64,000 nt of DNA from positions 1 to 64,000 of the forward strand of contig NZ_JBHSJJ010000023.1 in NCBI RefSeq assembly GCF_042652345.1, given 5' to 3'. The notes beneath the pieces were generated by a model. The model had not been told where the DNA came from and ran no database searches. It worked only from the letters and a program-made list of their open reading frames with translations. Made by a program: the position numbers and the translations under genes. Position 1 is the stretch's first letter. Every line of letters begins with the position of its first letter. This DNA comes from Negadavirga shengliensis (GTDB lineage Bacteria > Bacteroidota > Bacteroidia > Cytophagales > Cyclobacteriaceae). Below are positions 8,056 to 16,412 of the stretch, piece by piece.

Positions 8056-8823
8056 ATGAAAAAAATTTTACGAATTACCCTTATGGTGAGTTTTCTGGCT
8101 TCATGTGCCGCACCTATTACTGTCAAAGTAAATAGCACACGGGAGGAAAAAATTCCTATGCGCGATTTCAATCTGGCATCAGTGATGATCGGCCCTATGG
8201 CCCAGCCTGTGATGCCGTTGGTCGATGCTGCAGCTTTTAATAAAAAGACAAACCAAATCGCCCATTTGATAATGGACGAAGAAGAAAGGATCATCGAGGA
8301 ATATAAGCATATCCTGGTGAATACTTTGAATGGATATTTGTCTACTCAAATCGTAACGTCAAACCAGTTGGATCGGGAAATAAAAAGCCCTTATGTGGTT
8401 GAAAAAGGAATACAGACAGAAAACAAAAATTTCCCCATCGTTTTCTTCAGCGAGGGAGACCTTAACATAGCAGCTTTCGGAAAGGGGAAAAATGTCAATA
8501 CCATTTTTAAAAATGATGAAACCCTCAAAGCCCGGGTAGGTGAAATAGCAGAAAAAATGGGGATCAGTAACATTGCTGTTTCATATAACCGCCTGGCTGT
8601 GGTAGGTGCCGGGGCTTTTGGAGCCTACGGTACGATCACGCTCCAGTCTTACCTCTTTGTTTATGACGCTTTTGGAAATATGTTAATTGATGTGGAGGGG
8701 TGGACCAAGCCAGAACCTATTAAAGGCAAAGACCTCATCGAATACAAGGTACAGTTACACAAGTTCGAAGTGTTGGCGGCGGAAATGTCGAGGAGATTGG
8801 CAGAATATATTCAGAAAGTTTAG
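8056..8823 (+). CDS. Lipoprotein of unknown function, 255 aa
   Basis: The N-terminus MKKILRITLMVSFLASCAAP is a lipoprotein signal with the lipid Cys after LAS. The mature part has no enzyme motif that I recognise. It includes a charged helix (MDEEERIIEEYKHILVNTLN) and a Gly/Ala-rich hydrophobic strand region (VVGAGAFGAYGTITLQSYLFV), as in envelope proteins that bind or assemble at the outer membrane. The frame is open from 7933, but only the ATG at 8056 gives the signal peptide. The next exported protein follows within a few bases, so the two probably form an operon and act together in the envelope. Confidence 0.65.
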   Translation: MKKILRITLMVSFLASCAAPITVKVNSTREEKIPMRDFNLASVMIGPMAQPVMPLVDAAAFNKKTNQIAHLIMDEEERIIEEYKHILVNTLNGYLSTQIVTSNQLDREIKSPYVVEKGIQTENKNFPIVFFSEGDLNIAAFGKGKNVNTIFKNDETLKARVGEIAEKMGISNIAVSYNRLAVVGAGAFGAYGTITLQSYLFVYDAFGNMLIDVEGWTKPEPIKGKDLIEYKVQLHKFEVLAAEMSRRLAEYIQKV

Positions 8824-8828
8824 TGGTG

Positions 8829-9287
8829 ATGAGGTGTCTGTTGTTTCTTTTTGTGCTTTCGTTTTTTTCGATCACAAAATTACCTGCGCAGGCTTCATTG
8901 AATTTACCACCCCTGGATAGCTATTCGAAAGCCAAAATAGGGTTAAAAAATTTCGCCCAGTTAAAGGCTACCGACTTAAGGATCGGGCAAGACAGTCTTA
9001 TATTCCACTCCGGCGGAATCATACATGTAGTGCCTTTTACTGAAGTTAATTACATCCGGGTAAAAGAAGGCAATAAGGCGGCTATGGGCGGACTTATGGG
9101 AGCCGGTGTGATGTTGCTGGTGTCCGGCAACGCTGTGATGCAAACAAGATCAGATCCATTCAATCCCTTTCAGGAAAGCACCGCTGGCATGGTCACGCTG
9201 TTTGCGCTATCCGGCGCAGGTATAGGGGCGTTGACTGGATTGACCTTCCCTAAAGAATACAGCTACTATCTGCATGTTCATAAGTAG
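8829..9287 (+). CDS. Small exported protein with C-terminal hydrophobic segments
   Basis: 152 residues. The signal peptide MRCLLFLFVLSFFSITKLPAQA is followed by a short beta-rich part (DLRIGQDSLIFHSGGIIHVV, a pattern seen in exported Bacteroidota proteins that set lipid or membrane components). Two hydrophobic Gly-rich stretches come next (AAMGGLMGAGVMLLVSG and VTLFALSGAGIGALTGL) with a short tail. GTG codons 3 and 6 bases earlier are alternative starts. It starts 5 bases after the stop of the lipoprotein gene, so co-transcription is likely. Function unknown. Confidence 0.6.
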   Translation: MRCLLFLFVLSFFSITKLPAQASLNLPPLDSYSKAKIGLKNFAQLKATDLRIGQDSLIFHSGGIIHVVPFTEVNYIRVKEGNKAAMGGLMGAGVMLLVSGNAVMQTRSDPFNPFQESTAGMVTLFALSGAGIGALTGLTFPKEYSYYLHVHK

Positions 9288-9439
9288 TTTCCCGGCGTTT
9301 TACCAGTGTCGTGCCATGTTTACTTTGAGCATCCTGTTCCGCCCGCGACGATGCAATCCTGTGCGCTATCTTCCCCGCCGCGGCGAGGACTCAATGTTAT
9401 TGAGTTAAAATGGCTAGAATGCAAAAAAACATCACAATC

Positions 9440-10192
9440 ATGATTTATAATATTTTAAACGGAGATTCTCTTGCCTACAGTTTTCCTGACACTAAAATTG
9501 AAGGAGACATCATCGTTGCTAGAGAAGCACTTATTGACGGAGACTTGTCAGGCGATGACCTGCAAGACTTCTGGCATTCAAGAGCCAAGTACCTGGAATT
9601 AACAGAAGCTGAGTATTACGACAAGGTTGTAAGTGAATTTGAAAGAATAATGAATGCGCCTGACGATTCCGAATTCAATCTTTGGTTTGAGTATGACTTA
9701 TTCTGCCAGGTAAACATGTGGTTTATTATTTCAATCATCAATCGTTTGCCAGTAAAGAAAAAAGTTTATGCTGTTTATACTTCCTATCTGGACAGAAACC
9801 ATAAACATTTTTGGAATGGATTTGGACCGGCTAATTCAAGCCAGCTTCAAGTTTGTTTTGCCGATAGAATTCTTTTAAGTGATGCTGACTTACAATTAGG
9901 ACAGGAATTATGGACAGCCTATAAAGACAATAACTTTGAAGAATTAATTCGCCTTTCAAAAAATCAATCTTTTGCTTTTCCATATCTGCAAGAAGTGGTA
10001 AAAGCACATATTGACCGTTTTCCAAAAGATGGCACAAAAGGAAGGCCTGAAAGGGTTATTGAAGACATTACGAAGAATATTTCTACTGACTTTCCTAAAG
10101 TGTTCAAAGAATTTTGGAACAGAGAAAGCATTTATGGTTTTGGTGACACTCAATTAAAAAGTCTATATGACAAAGTAATGCACAACCGCTGA
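9440..10192 (+). CDS. DUF1835-like protein
   Basis: About 250 residues beginning MIYNILNGDSLAYSFPDTKI, followed by GDIIVAREALIDGDL. A N-GDSLA motif followed by a strand and a REAL motif are features of DUF1835 proteins, whose function is unknown. It is cytoplasmic with no membrane segment. An in-frame ATG at 9410 would add MARMQKNITI; the 9440 start matches the family better. After the gene comes an attC-like left half (GCACAACCGCTGAC), so it may be a cassette, though no matching right half is seen upstream. Confidence 0.6.
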   Translation: MIYNILNGDSLAYSFPDTKIEGDIIVAREALIDGDLSGDDLQDFWHSRAKYLELTEAEYYDKVVSEFERIMNAPDDSEFNLWFEYDLFCQVNMWFIISIINRLPVKKKVYAVYTSYLDRNHKHFWNGFGPANSSQLQVCFADRILLSDADLQLGQELWTAYKDNNFEELIRLSKNQSFAFPYLQEVVKAHIDRFPKDGTKGRPERVIEDITKNISTDFPKVFKEFWNRESIYGFGDTQLKSLYDKVMHNR

Positions 10193-10340
10193 CAAAAGTG
10201 TATGTGCCCATTGCAGGTGCGGTACAAATTTGTAGTTTAGTTTTCAAAGAATGTTCGGTCGCGTGGGATTGTTTCGGAGTAATCGCGCAAATCAATCGTT
10301 CCTCCTTTATTTGCCCTCCAAGCCCGCAACGTTACCTACT
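10184..10340. repeat. Possible attC-like site E between DUF1835 gene and beta-lactamase
   Basis: The left end GCACAACCGCTGAC and the right end GCAACGTTACC resemble the ends of sites A-C, and spacing to the downstream gene is similar. The interior shows little base pairing by eye, so this is the weakest of the sites. Confidence 0.3.
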
Positions 10341-10383
10341 CAAAATGTTACCTGCAAGCATATCACACAACCTACTGGCAAAA

Positions 10384-11244
10384 ATGACATCCAAATACCT
10401 TCTTTTACTAACTGTCTTACTTTCATTTATCTCAGGCTGCTCACCAAACAAGCGGCCGGACAAATATTCAACGGATTTAAGTAAAAATGATATTATTTTA
10501 CGGGACGACTTTAAAAAGTACTTTGACAATTGTGGCCTTGACGGTGCTGTAGCTATCTATGACTTAAAGCTGCAGCAATGGATTGTGTCTGACACGGCGG
10601 AAATAAAAACTGAAACCCTTCCTGCTTCTACCTTTAAAATTATCAATCTGTTAATAGCGCTTGAAACAAGAACAATTACTGACGAAAAAGAAATAGTCAA
10701 CTGGGTTGGTGGTACAGACACCGTTAAATATGGATACAGACCGGAGATTTATCACCATATGTCGGTAAAGGAAGCCTTTGAATTATCAGCAGGTTGGGTA
10801 TTTGTTGAACTTGCAAAGAAAATCGGAAAAGACAAATACAAAGAATTCCTTACAAAGTGCAGGTATGGAAATAACAACCTGACCCAAAAAGACGCCGACT
10901 TTTGGAATTTCGGAGAATTTGCAATTTCGCCTAAAAATCAGGTTGAGTTTTTACATGCTTTGTATGAAGAAACGCTACCCTTTTCTAAGCGGAACATGGA
11001 CATTGTGAAAAATGTAATGATTACAGAACAGACAGAAGATTATACCATAAGCGCAAAGACGGGTTGGACACGGGAAAACAATATCAATACAGGTTGGTGG
11101 ACAGGATATATTGAAACAAAAAATGGCACTTACATTTTTGCAACCAGACTTCTGCAGGACAGAAAACTTTACAGGCCGGATTTTGGTAGTTGTAGAAAAG
11201 AAATTACAAAAAAGATATTTAAAGACTTAGGGATCATTATATAA
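10384..11244 (+). CDS. Class D (OXA-type) beta-lactamase, lipoprotein
   Basis: 286 residues. The signal LLLLTVLLSFISGC predicts lipid anchoring. Class D motifs are in order: S82-T-F-K85 (nucleophile and the Lys that is carbamylated in active enzymes), S135-A-G-W (usually S-A-V/L-W), Y161-G-N and K225-T-G-W. This family hydrolyses penicillins and often oxacillin by a covalent acyl-enzyme. Gly replacing the Val/Leu of the second motif is unusual and could alter Lys carbamylation. The frame is open from 10198; ATG 10384 gives the signal peptide (ATG 10345 is possible). It sits just after attC-like site E, typical for resistance cassettes. Confidence 0.85.
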   Translation: MTSKYLLLLTVLLSFISGCSPNKRPDKYSTDLSKNDIILRDDFKKYFDNCGLDGAVAIYDLKLQQWIVSDTAEIKTETLPASTFKIINLLIALETRTITDEKEIVNWVGGTDTVKYGYRPEIYHHMSVKEAFELSAGWVFVELAKKIGKDKYKEFLTKCRYGNNNLTQKDADFWNFGEFAISPKNQVEFLHALYEETLPFSKRNMDIVKNVMITEQTEDYTISAKTGWTRENNINTGWWTGYIETKNGTYIFATRLLQDRKLYRPDFGSCRKEITKKIFKDLGIII

Positions 11245-11330
11245 AATCTATTTCTGGCTGAAGGCCAGTGCTTAAAATCGAAGGGTATATTGGAGGACCC
11301 AATTTAGAACCAGGGTGGCGCTGCACGTCG

Positions 11331-12239
11331 TCAAAAGCTCTCCTCAATCAATTCCTTGTTGATGGCCGCGCCGGCTTTGGTTCCGGAGGCGGCGGCTATT
11401 GATACCGCCCGGAAAAAGCTGACATTGTCGCCGGCTGCGAAAATGCCGGGGAGGGATGTCCTTTGGAATTCGTCGGTTTTGATCAATCCGTGTTCGGTCA
11501 GTTCACAACCCATTTGTGCCGGAATGTCGCAATGTTGCTTAAATTCTGCCCTGGCAAATAGGGCCGAAACTTGGTGATCCGATCCGTCCGAAAACACCAC
11601 TTTGTCAAGATAGCCTTCCCGGTGTTCAAAAGCCAGGATTTCTTTTTCGATAACTTCGATCTGATGGGATCGGATTTTGGCCGTTTCTTCCCGGGTCAAT
11701 GTGGATTTGCCATTGGTGAAAAGGACCAGTTGACCGGACCAGTTGCTGAGATGCCGGCAAAACTCAAAAGTCATGGGACCATTGCCCAGCAGCCCGATTT
11801 TTTGGTGCCTCGCCTCGTAACCATGGCAGTAGGGGCAATGCAGGACGGATTTTCCCCAGCAAGCGGCAAAGCCATCAATGTCCGGCATGATGTCAAAGAC
11901 GCCCGTGGCAAAAAGCAGCTTTTGGGCGGTAAAAGTCCCGTTTCCATGGGTTTTGATTTCAAATCCCCCTTCGGTTTTCGTTCCGGATATGGCCAGCCCA
12001 TGGTGGAATTCCACCGTGTTATACTTCAGGACCTGAGCTTTGGCGGCTTCCGCGATTTCCCGGGGAGCCATACCATCCTGGGTGATGAAGTTATGGGAGT
12101 GAGGGGTGGGGGAATTGCAGGGCTTGCCGCTATCGATGACCAGCACTCTGCGCAGGGATCGGCCCAGGGTCAGGGCGGCGGACAGTCCCGCATAACTTCC
12201 GCCCACGATGATCACCTCAAAATCCATTTTGTTTTTCAT
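11331..12239 (-). CDS. Thioredoxin-reductase-like FAD/NAD(P) oxidoreductase
   Basis: 302 residues. FAD-binding GGSYAGLSAALTLGRS near the N-terminus, redox-active CPYCHGYE in the middle, NADPH-binding GLLGNGPM after it, and the final FAD motif PGIFAAGDN. This is the low-molecular-weight thioredoxin reductase architecture. Family members with CPYC and HGYE often act in small redox or detoxifying reactions rather than as the main TrxR. The gene is alone and is preceded by a promoter with a 15-bp palindrome over its -33 box (12257-12296), suggesting regulation. Confidence 0.8.
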   Translation of the reverse strand: MKNKMDFEVIIVGGSYAGLSAALTLGRSLRRVLVIDSGKPCNSPTPHSHNFITQDGMAPREIAEAAKAQVLKYNTVEFHHGLAISGTKTEGGFEIKTHGNGTFTAQKLLFATGVFDIMPDIDGFAACWGKSVLHCPYCHGYEARHQKIGLLGNGPMTFEFCRHLSNWSGQLVLFTNGKSTLTREETAKIRSHQIEVIEKEILAFEHREGYLDKVVFSDGSDHQVSALFARAEFKQHCDIPAQMGCELTEHGLIKTDEFQRTSLPGIFAAGDNVSFFRAVSIAAASGTKAGAAINKELIEESF

Positions 12240-12256
12240 GGGATTGGTTGTAAATG

Positions 12257-12296
12257 TAAAAGTAACATGTTGATTATTTTATGCAACAGTGTTGCA
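12257..12296 (-). promoter_or_regulatory. Promoter and operator-like palindrome for the TrxR-like gene
   Basis: Read on the minus strand: TTG (12286-12284), 19 bases, then TACTTTTA (12264-12257), fitting TTG-N19-TAnnTTTG with one change. The -33 box lies inside TGCAACAGTGTTGCA (12282-12296), a perfect 6-3-6 palindrome, so a repressor or activator dimer could act here. The gene starts 17 bases downstream. Confidence 0.5.
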
Positions 12297-12598
12297 ATAT
12301 AAGTGGTTCCGGTGTTGAATCAAATGTCAACCTTTTCAAAAAAAACAATGTGACTTGTCATAAGCGTTTTTTCTACCGGCGCAATCGACCAAAGCGGGCG
12401 GGCCAGCAGAAAACCGAGGGGGTGTGGACCTCGCGGGGTGAAGGATCTTTTTGCCTTATTCCGATAGCTTTCGGAATTGGTATCCCGAAAACTCTGCGCA
12501 CCCGAACCAAAAGTACAGGTAAGAAAGGGTTACAAAAGCCCCACGTTACTTTGAATACACGCTAAAAAAACCTGCGTCAATGAACTATCGTCAAGAGG
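12297..12598. other. Intergenic stretch without a gene
   Basis: No supported gene. It contains CCGATAGCTTTCGG at about 12460, a relative of the CCGATAGCTATCGG hairpin of the mini-ORF repeats, and GC-rich repeats near 12400. Short open frames here lack any family feature. Confidence 0.5.
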
Positions 12599-12934
12599 CT
12601 ACTTTTGATGCAGGCAAAGACTGTTTCCGTCCAGGTCTTTTAACCACGCAAATTTTCCCCAAGGTGTCTCATCAATTTTACCAACCTCAATTCCCTTGTT
12701 ATTCAGTTCTTTGATTTTGACATCAATGTTTTCAGTTTCACAAATAATTCCCGGAAACCCAGCCAATGAAATGGTGGTATTGCTATCCGGCAATCCCATC
12801 TGTATCCACGTTTCACCGTGTGCACCAGGGGCTTCAACAATGAGCTGAAAACCAAGTTTCAAATAAAACTCTTTGGCTTTTTGCCTATCTGCCACAGGCA
12901 CCATAATAATTTCTACCGATTGCCGAATGGGCAA
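12599..12934 (-). CDS. VOC (glyoxalase-like) family protein
   Basis: 111 residues, one vicinal-oxygen-chelate module pair: VEIIMVPVADRQKAKEFYLK, LGFQLIVEAPG, then FAWLKDLDGNSLCLHQK, the typical ending with D-x-D-G-N. Members bind a metal or substrate in a cleft formed by two beta-alpha-beta-beta-beta units; roles range from glyoxalase to antibiotic binding, so substrate is unknown. On the opposite strand just upstream lies a remnant of a serine hydrolase (12944-13102). Confidence 0.75.
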   Translation of the reverse strand: MPIRQSVEIIMVPVADRQKAKEFYLKLGFQLIVEAPGAHGETWIQMGLPDSNTTISLAGFPGIICETENIDVKIKELNNKGIEVGKIDETPWGKFAWLKDLDGNSLCLHQK

Positions 12935-12943
12935 TTCAAATCA

Positions 12944-13102
12944 ATAGCATTCGGGCATCTTTCCAAAAATAAAGTAATCGATCAAAAGTACTACATCTGT
13001 GAACCGGCCAGTGCCGGAGGACTTTGGAGTACACCAAGTGACATTGCCCATTTTTTAATTGAAATGCAGCTTTCCTTAAAAGGGCAATCGGCCGCAAAGT
13101 AG
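12944..13102 (+). pseudogene. Serine hydrolase (class C beta-lactamase-like) C-terminal remnant
   Basis: The frame reads IAFGHLSKNKVIDQKYY and then ASAGGLWSTPSDIAHFLIE, ending in a stop at 13100-13102. The segment GGLWSTPSDIAHFLIE is a conserved block of the beta-lactamase/penicillin-binding-like serine hydrolases. The catalytic SxxK and YxN parts are missing, so only a fragment of about 50 residues remains. Confidence 0.6.
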
Positions 13103-13350
13103 TACGCCACCCTATCCATCCTTTTGTTTACAGATATTTTCTTTTTCAAGTATAATTAATTAACTTTATATACGGTAAAACGAATTTTATGTACTCCGGC
13201 GCGTGATTTTCATCCATTCGAGCAGGTGGACGGTTGGTGGGAAAACCACATTGTTAAATGGGTTGAACAGGTCTCTTTCTGTGACGGTGAATTGTCACAG
13301 AAAACAGTAATCTTCTCTTCGGAAATCGGGACTTTATTTCAAGTAGAAAG

Positions 13351-14433
13351 ATGCCACTTTTCATGGATTTTCACAAGTTTGACCACGTCACCATTGAGGA
13401 CGTGAGGAAGGCCCATTTGGCTGATCTGGCCACACAGGGAAAGTATGGGGTAAAATACTACCAGTTCTGGGTCAACGAGGAAGAAGGGACCGTTTTTTGC
13501 CTGATGGAGGGGCCTGATGCCGAAACCTGCGCCCTGGTACATCGGCTTGCACATGGAAATGTGGCCTGCGCCATCAGCGAGGTCGAGCCGGGATTTTTCA
13601 AACTGGCCATGGGCGGAGACAACTGGGTGGATGAGGGCCTCACCGTCAAGGGCGAGGGGAGAGCCGATTTGGGATACCGGAGTATGCTCCTGGTCGCCAT
13701 CACCGGATTTACCCGGGCCAGGGGTTTTGATGATCTGGATGCTTTTCAAATCCCCCATTGGGCGAGGGATGTGGTGCATCAGAACACCGAAAAATTCCGC
13801 GGGCGAAAAGTTCCCTGGCCGCATGACGATAGTCTTGTTGCCTTGTTCAGTGAAGCTTCCGACGCCCTGAATTGCGCCAAAACCATTCAGGAAGAGCTGC
13901 TGTCTGAAGCTCACCAAAAGCCGGAAGTGCTTTTTAGAATGGGGTTGAGTACCAGTCAGCCTGTCACCGAAAACGGAAATTTCCTTCAGGAAGCCATCCG
14001 CTTTTCACACCGGCTCGCCCATGCGGCCAAAAAGAACCAGTTGCTGATCGACTCCCTGACCGGAAAGCTGTGTATCAGGGAAATCGGGGAACTGATCCGG
14101 GCAAGGTTGATGAATCGCAGGGAGGAAACCTTTCTCTCCGAGGTTTTCGATGTGATGGAAGGCAACCTGGCGAGTGAGGAGTTTGGGGTACAGAGCCTAT
14201 GCAAATCGGTGGGGGTCAGCAGCCCGCAACTGTACCGCAGGATTACCGGCATCACGGGGCGTTCCCCCAACGAATTTCTCCGCGACATTCGAATGGAACG
14301 GGCGCGGGCTTTACTCCGGCAGAAGGCCGGAAACATCACCCAGGTGGCCATGGAGGTGGGTTATAACAACCCGTCTTACTTTGCCAAATGCTTCAAGGAA
14401 AAATATGGATTCAGTCCTTCGGTGGTGAAGTAG
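13351..14433 (+). CDS. Fusion: DUF4242 domain, degenerate cyclase-like domain, AraC-type DNA-binding domain
   Basis: 360 residues. Residues 1-85 (MPLFMDFHKFDHVTIEDVRK, later EEEGTVFCLMEGPDAETC) match DUF4242, a small nickel-binding-type ferredoxin fold. About residues 110-235 (LLVAITGFTRARG, HDDSLVALFSEASDAL, RMGLSTSQPV) look like a class III nucleotide cyclase without its metal and catalytic residues, probably a sensor. Residues 255-360 are two helix-turn-helix motifs of AraC type (FGVQSLCKSVGVSSPQLYRR and MEVGYNNPSYFAKCFKEKYG). It may act as a ligand-responsive activator. Neighbours are unrelated, so the target is unknown. Confidence 0.75.
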   Translation: MPLFMDFHKFDHVTIEDVRKAHLADLATQGKYGVKYYQFWVNEEEGTVFCLMEGPDAETCALVHRLAHGNVACAISEVEPGFFKLAMGGDNWVDEGLTVKGEGRADLGYRSMLLVAITGFTRARGFDDLDAFQIPHWARDVVHQNTEKFRGRKVPWPHDDSLVALFSEASDALNCAKTIQEELLSEAHQKPEVLFRMGLSTSQPVTENGNFLQEAIRFSHRLAHAAKKNQLLIDSLTGKLCIREIGELIRARLMNRREETFLSEVFDVMEGNLASEEFGVQSLCKSVGVSSPQLYRRITGITGRSPNEFLRDIRMERARALLRQKAGNITQVAMEVGYNNPSYFAKCFKEKYGFSPSVVK

Positions 14434-14884
14434 TATGGTTTGTACTTCATGGATGATAGTGAATGGGATCGCGAAACACCAGGCCACCTTTGATCAACTA
14501 TTTGGGAAATATTTTATTCAGGAAAAATATCAAAGGGAGGAATATCCAGTGTTTGCTTCCTTTAAATAACACGGGGCCGATGTGAGCCTGCCGGTGTATT
14601 CCTTTGCTTTACCGCCCGCCCGCCGTGGCGGGTGCGGCACCTTTGTAGCAGATGGCGCTGCACCCATCCCCAGAGCTCGCCCCGGAGGGGCGAAACCTTT
14701 TTGCATGTTGAAATTGAACATATATATCAATGGGGGTCTCATCCCCAATGAACGATTTGTGGTAGCTTTTGAATGATGCAAGGTGGCTGAGGCATTTTAA
14801 CGGACATAACTTTGTTTTAAATGGTTTTGCTGAGTGAGGACTTCCCTGTTCAGCAAGGAATTTTTACCCCAAACTGTTCAGATC
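14434..14884. other. Intergenic repeats of Bacteroidota type
   Basis: No gene. A GC-rich hairpin region (GCCCGCCGTGGCGGGTGC at about 14625) is followed by GCCCCGGAGGGGC at about 14690 and CAATGGGGGT...ATCCCCAATG at about 14730. These resemble intergenic repeats also present at about 60600-60680. Confidence 0.45.
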
Positions 14885-16276
14885 ATGACAACTACCCTCA
14901 TCATAGGAGAGCAATCCCTTCAGGACTTCCAAACGACTTTTCGCGGAGCGCTCATCACCCCGGATCATAAAAGCTATGACGACTGTCGAGCCCTTTACAA
15001 TGGCATGATCGACAAGCACCCCGCCCTGATCGCCCAATGTACCGGTGTTGCAGATGTCATGGCAGCGGTAAACTTCGGACGAGACAATAATCTCCTCACC
15101 GCCATTCGTGGTGGCGGGCACAATGGTCCCGGCCTGGGGAGTTGTGACGACGGGCTGGTGATCGACCTGTCCCGGATGAAGGGCATACGGGTAGACCCCG
15201 AATCCCAAACCGTCCGGGTGGAAGCAGGCTGCACCACCGGCGATCTGGATCATGCGACGCATGCCTTTGGACTGGCCGTACCCACCGGGATCATCTCCAC
15301 CACCGGCATTGCCGGGCTCACCCTGGGTGGGGGGCATGGCTATCTGAGCCGCCAATACGGCCTGACCATCGACAACCTGCTGGAAGTCGATATGGTCCTG
15401 GCGGATGGGAGCTTTGTCTCGGCCAATCGCGGGGTGCACGAAGACCTCTTCTGGGCCATCCGGGGTGGCGGCGGCAACTTCGGCGTGGTCACCAGCTTCG
15501 TATTTCAACTGCATCCGGTCAGCAGGGTCTATGCCGGTCCTGTGGCATGGAAACTGGCAGATGCCCGGCATATTATGAAGGCCTACCGGGAGTTTTTAAG
15601 CCAAGCGCCAGAGAAACTCGGCGCATTTCTGGGCTTGAAAACCATCCTGTCCACGGCTCCCTTCCCGGAAGAAATATGGGGAGAACGGATCTGCCTTATC
15701 ATGTTCTGCTACAATGGCAATGAAGACGACGCAAGAGAGGTGATCGCCCCACTGCTGGACAAGTTGCCCAAACCCCTCCTCAACTGGCTCCAGCCCTTGC
15801 CTTACCCAACCGTGCAGGCGATGTTTGACCCGCTATACCCAAAAGGCTACCAGTGGTACTGGAACGGGGATTTTGTCCGGGAACTGACCGATGAGGCTAT
15901 CGAAAAACACATTGAAAATGCGGCAAATGCCCCCAGCGAGTTTTGTGCCATGCACCTGTACCCCATCGATCGGGCGGTACAGCGGGTAGGCTCTGGGGAT
16001 ACCGCCTGGTCCCGCCGGGACGCCACCTGGTCCATGGTGATCGTGGGAATAGATCCGGAACCGGAAAAGGCAGATGAACTCAAGGACTGGAGCCGGAACT
16101 ACCGGGAATCCCTTAGTCCATTTAACGGCAATGGCGCCTATATCAACTTTATGATGGAGGAGGGCGGGGAACGGATAAAAGCCTTCTACGGCGCCAATTA
16201 TGACGGGTTGGTGGAAATAAAAAGAAAATACGATCCGGAAAATTTCTTCCGGGTAAACCAGAATATCAAGCCATGA
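14885..16276 (+). CDS. FAD-linked oxidase, berberine-bridge-enzyme type
   Basis: 463 residues. The FAD_binding_4 domain is at about 35-175, with AIRGGGHNGPG (the His is the covalent FAD attachment site of the family) and LTLGGGHGYLSRQYGLTIDN. A C-terminal substrate domain ends in a BBE-type tail (NFFRVNQNIKP). These enzymes oxidise sugars, alcohols or alkaloid-like compounds with O2. The second covalent Cys site is not visible, so flavin is probably mono-covalent. The frame is open from 14834; ATG 14885 fits the family. Its TGA stop overlaps the ATG that begins the mini-ORF repeat at 16273. Confidence 0.85.
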   Translation: MTTTLIIGEQSLQDFQTTFRGALITPDHKSYDDCRALYNGMIDKHPALIAQCTGVADVMAAVNFGRDNNLLTAIRGGGHNGPGLGSCDDGLVIDLSRMKGIRVDPESQTVRVEAGCTTGDLDHATHAFGLAVPTGIISTTGIAGLTLGGGHGYLSRQYGLTIDNLLEVDMVLADGSFVSANRGVHEDLFWAIRGGGGNFGVVTSFVFQLHPVSRVYAGPVAWKLADARHIMKAYREFLSQAPEKLGAFLGLKTILSTAPFPEEIWGERICLIMFCYNGNEDDAREVIAPLLDKLPKPLLNWLQPLPYPTVQAMFDPLYPKGYQWYWNGDFVRELTDEAIEKHIENAANAPSEFCAMHLYPIDRAVQRVGSGDTAWSRRDATWSMVIVGIDPEPEKADELKDWSRNYRESLSPFNGNGAYINFMMEEGGERIKAFYGANYDGLVEIKRKYDPENFFRVNQNIKP

Positions 16277-16412
16277 AACCGAGCGTGACGCAAGCGGCAC
16301 ACACTGAGATGCCCCGATAGCCCCGATAGCTATCGGGGGGGAAAACATGCGAGATTCCCCCGAAACAAGTTCGGGGCAGGCTATCTGACCTTTAAAAAAC
16401 AATTATAAACAG
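16273..16412 (+). repeat. ATG-to-ATG mini-ORF repeat, copy 1a
   Basis: Starts ATGAAACCGAGC and could code 15 residues (MKPSVTQAAHTEMPR, stop TAG at 16318-16320). It then has CCCCGATAGCTATCGGGG, a perfect 18-bp palindrome, and a second hairpin (CCCCCGAAACAAGTTCGGGG). It ends with AAAAAACAATTATAAACAG, directly before the ATG of copy 1b. Confidence 0.7.

Noticed and set aside
11571..12302. 243-codon open frame on the plus strand
   Set aside because: It is antisense to the clear thioredoxin-reductase-like gene and has no family feature; it is a shadow of the high-GC coding strand.
14864..15571. 235-codon open frame on the minus strand
   Set aside because: It lies opposite the BBE-type oxidase gene, which has all expected motifs; the reverse frame has no recognisable domain.
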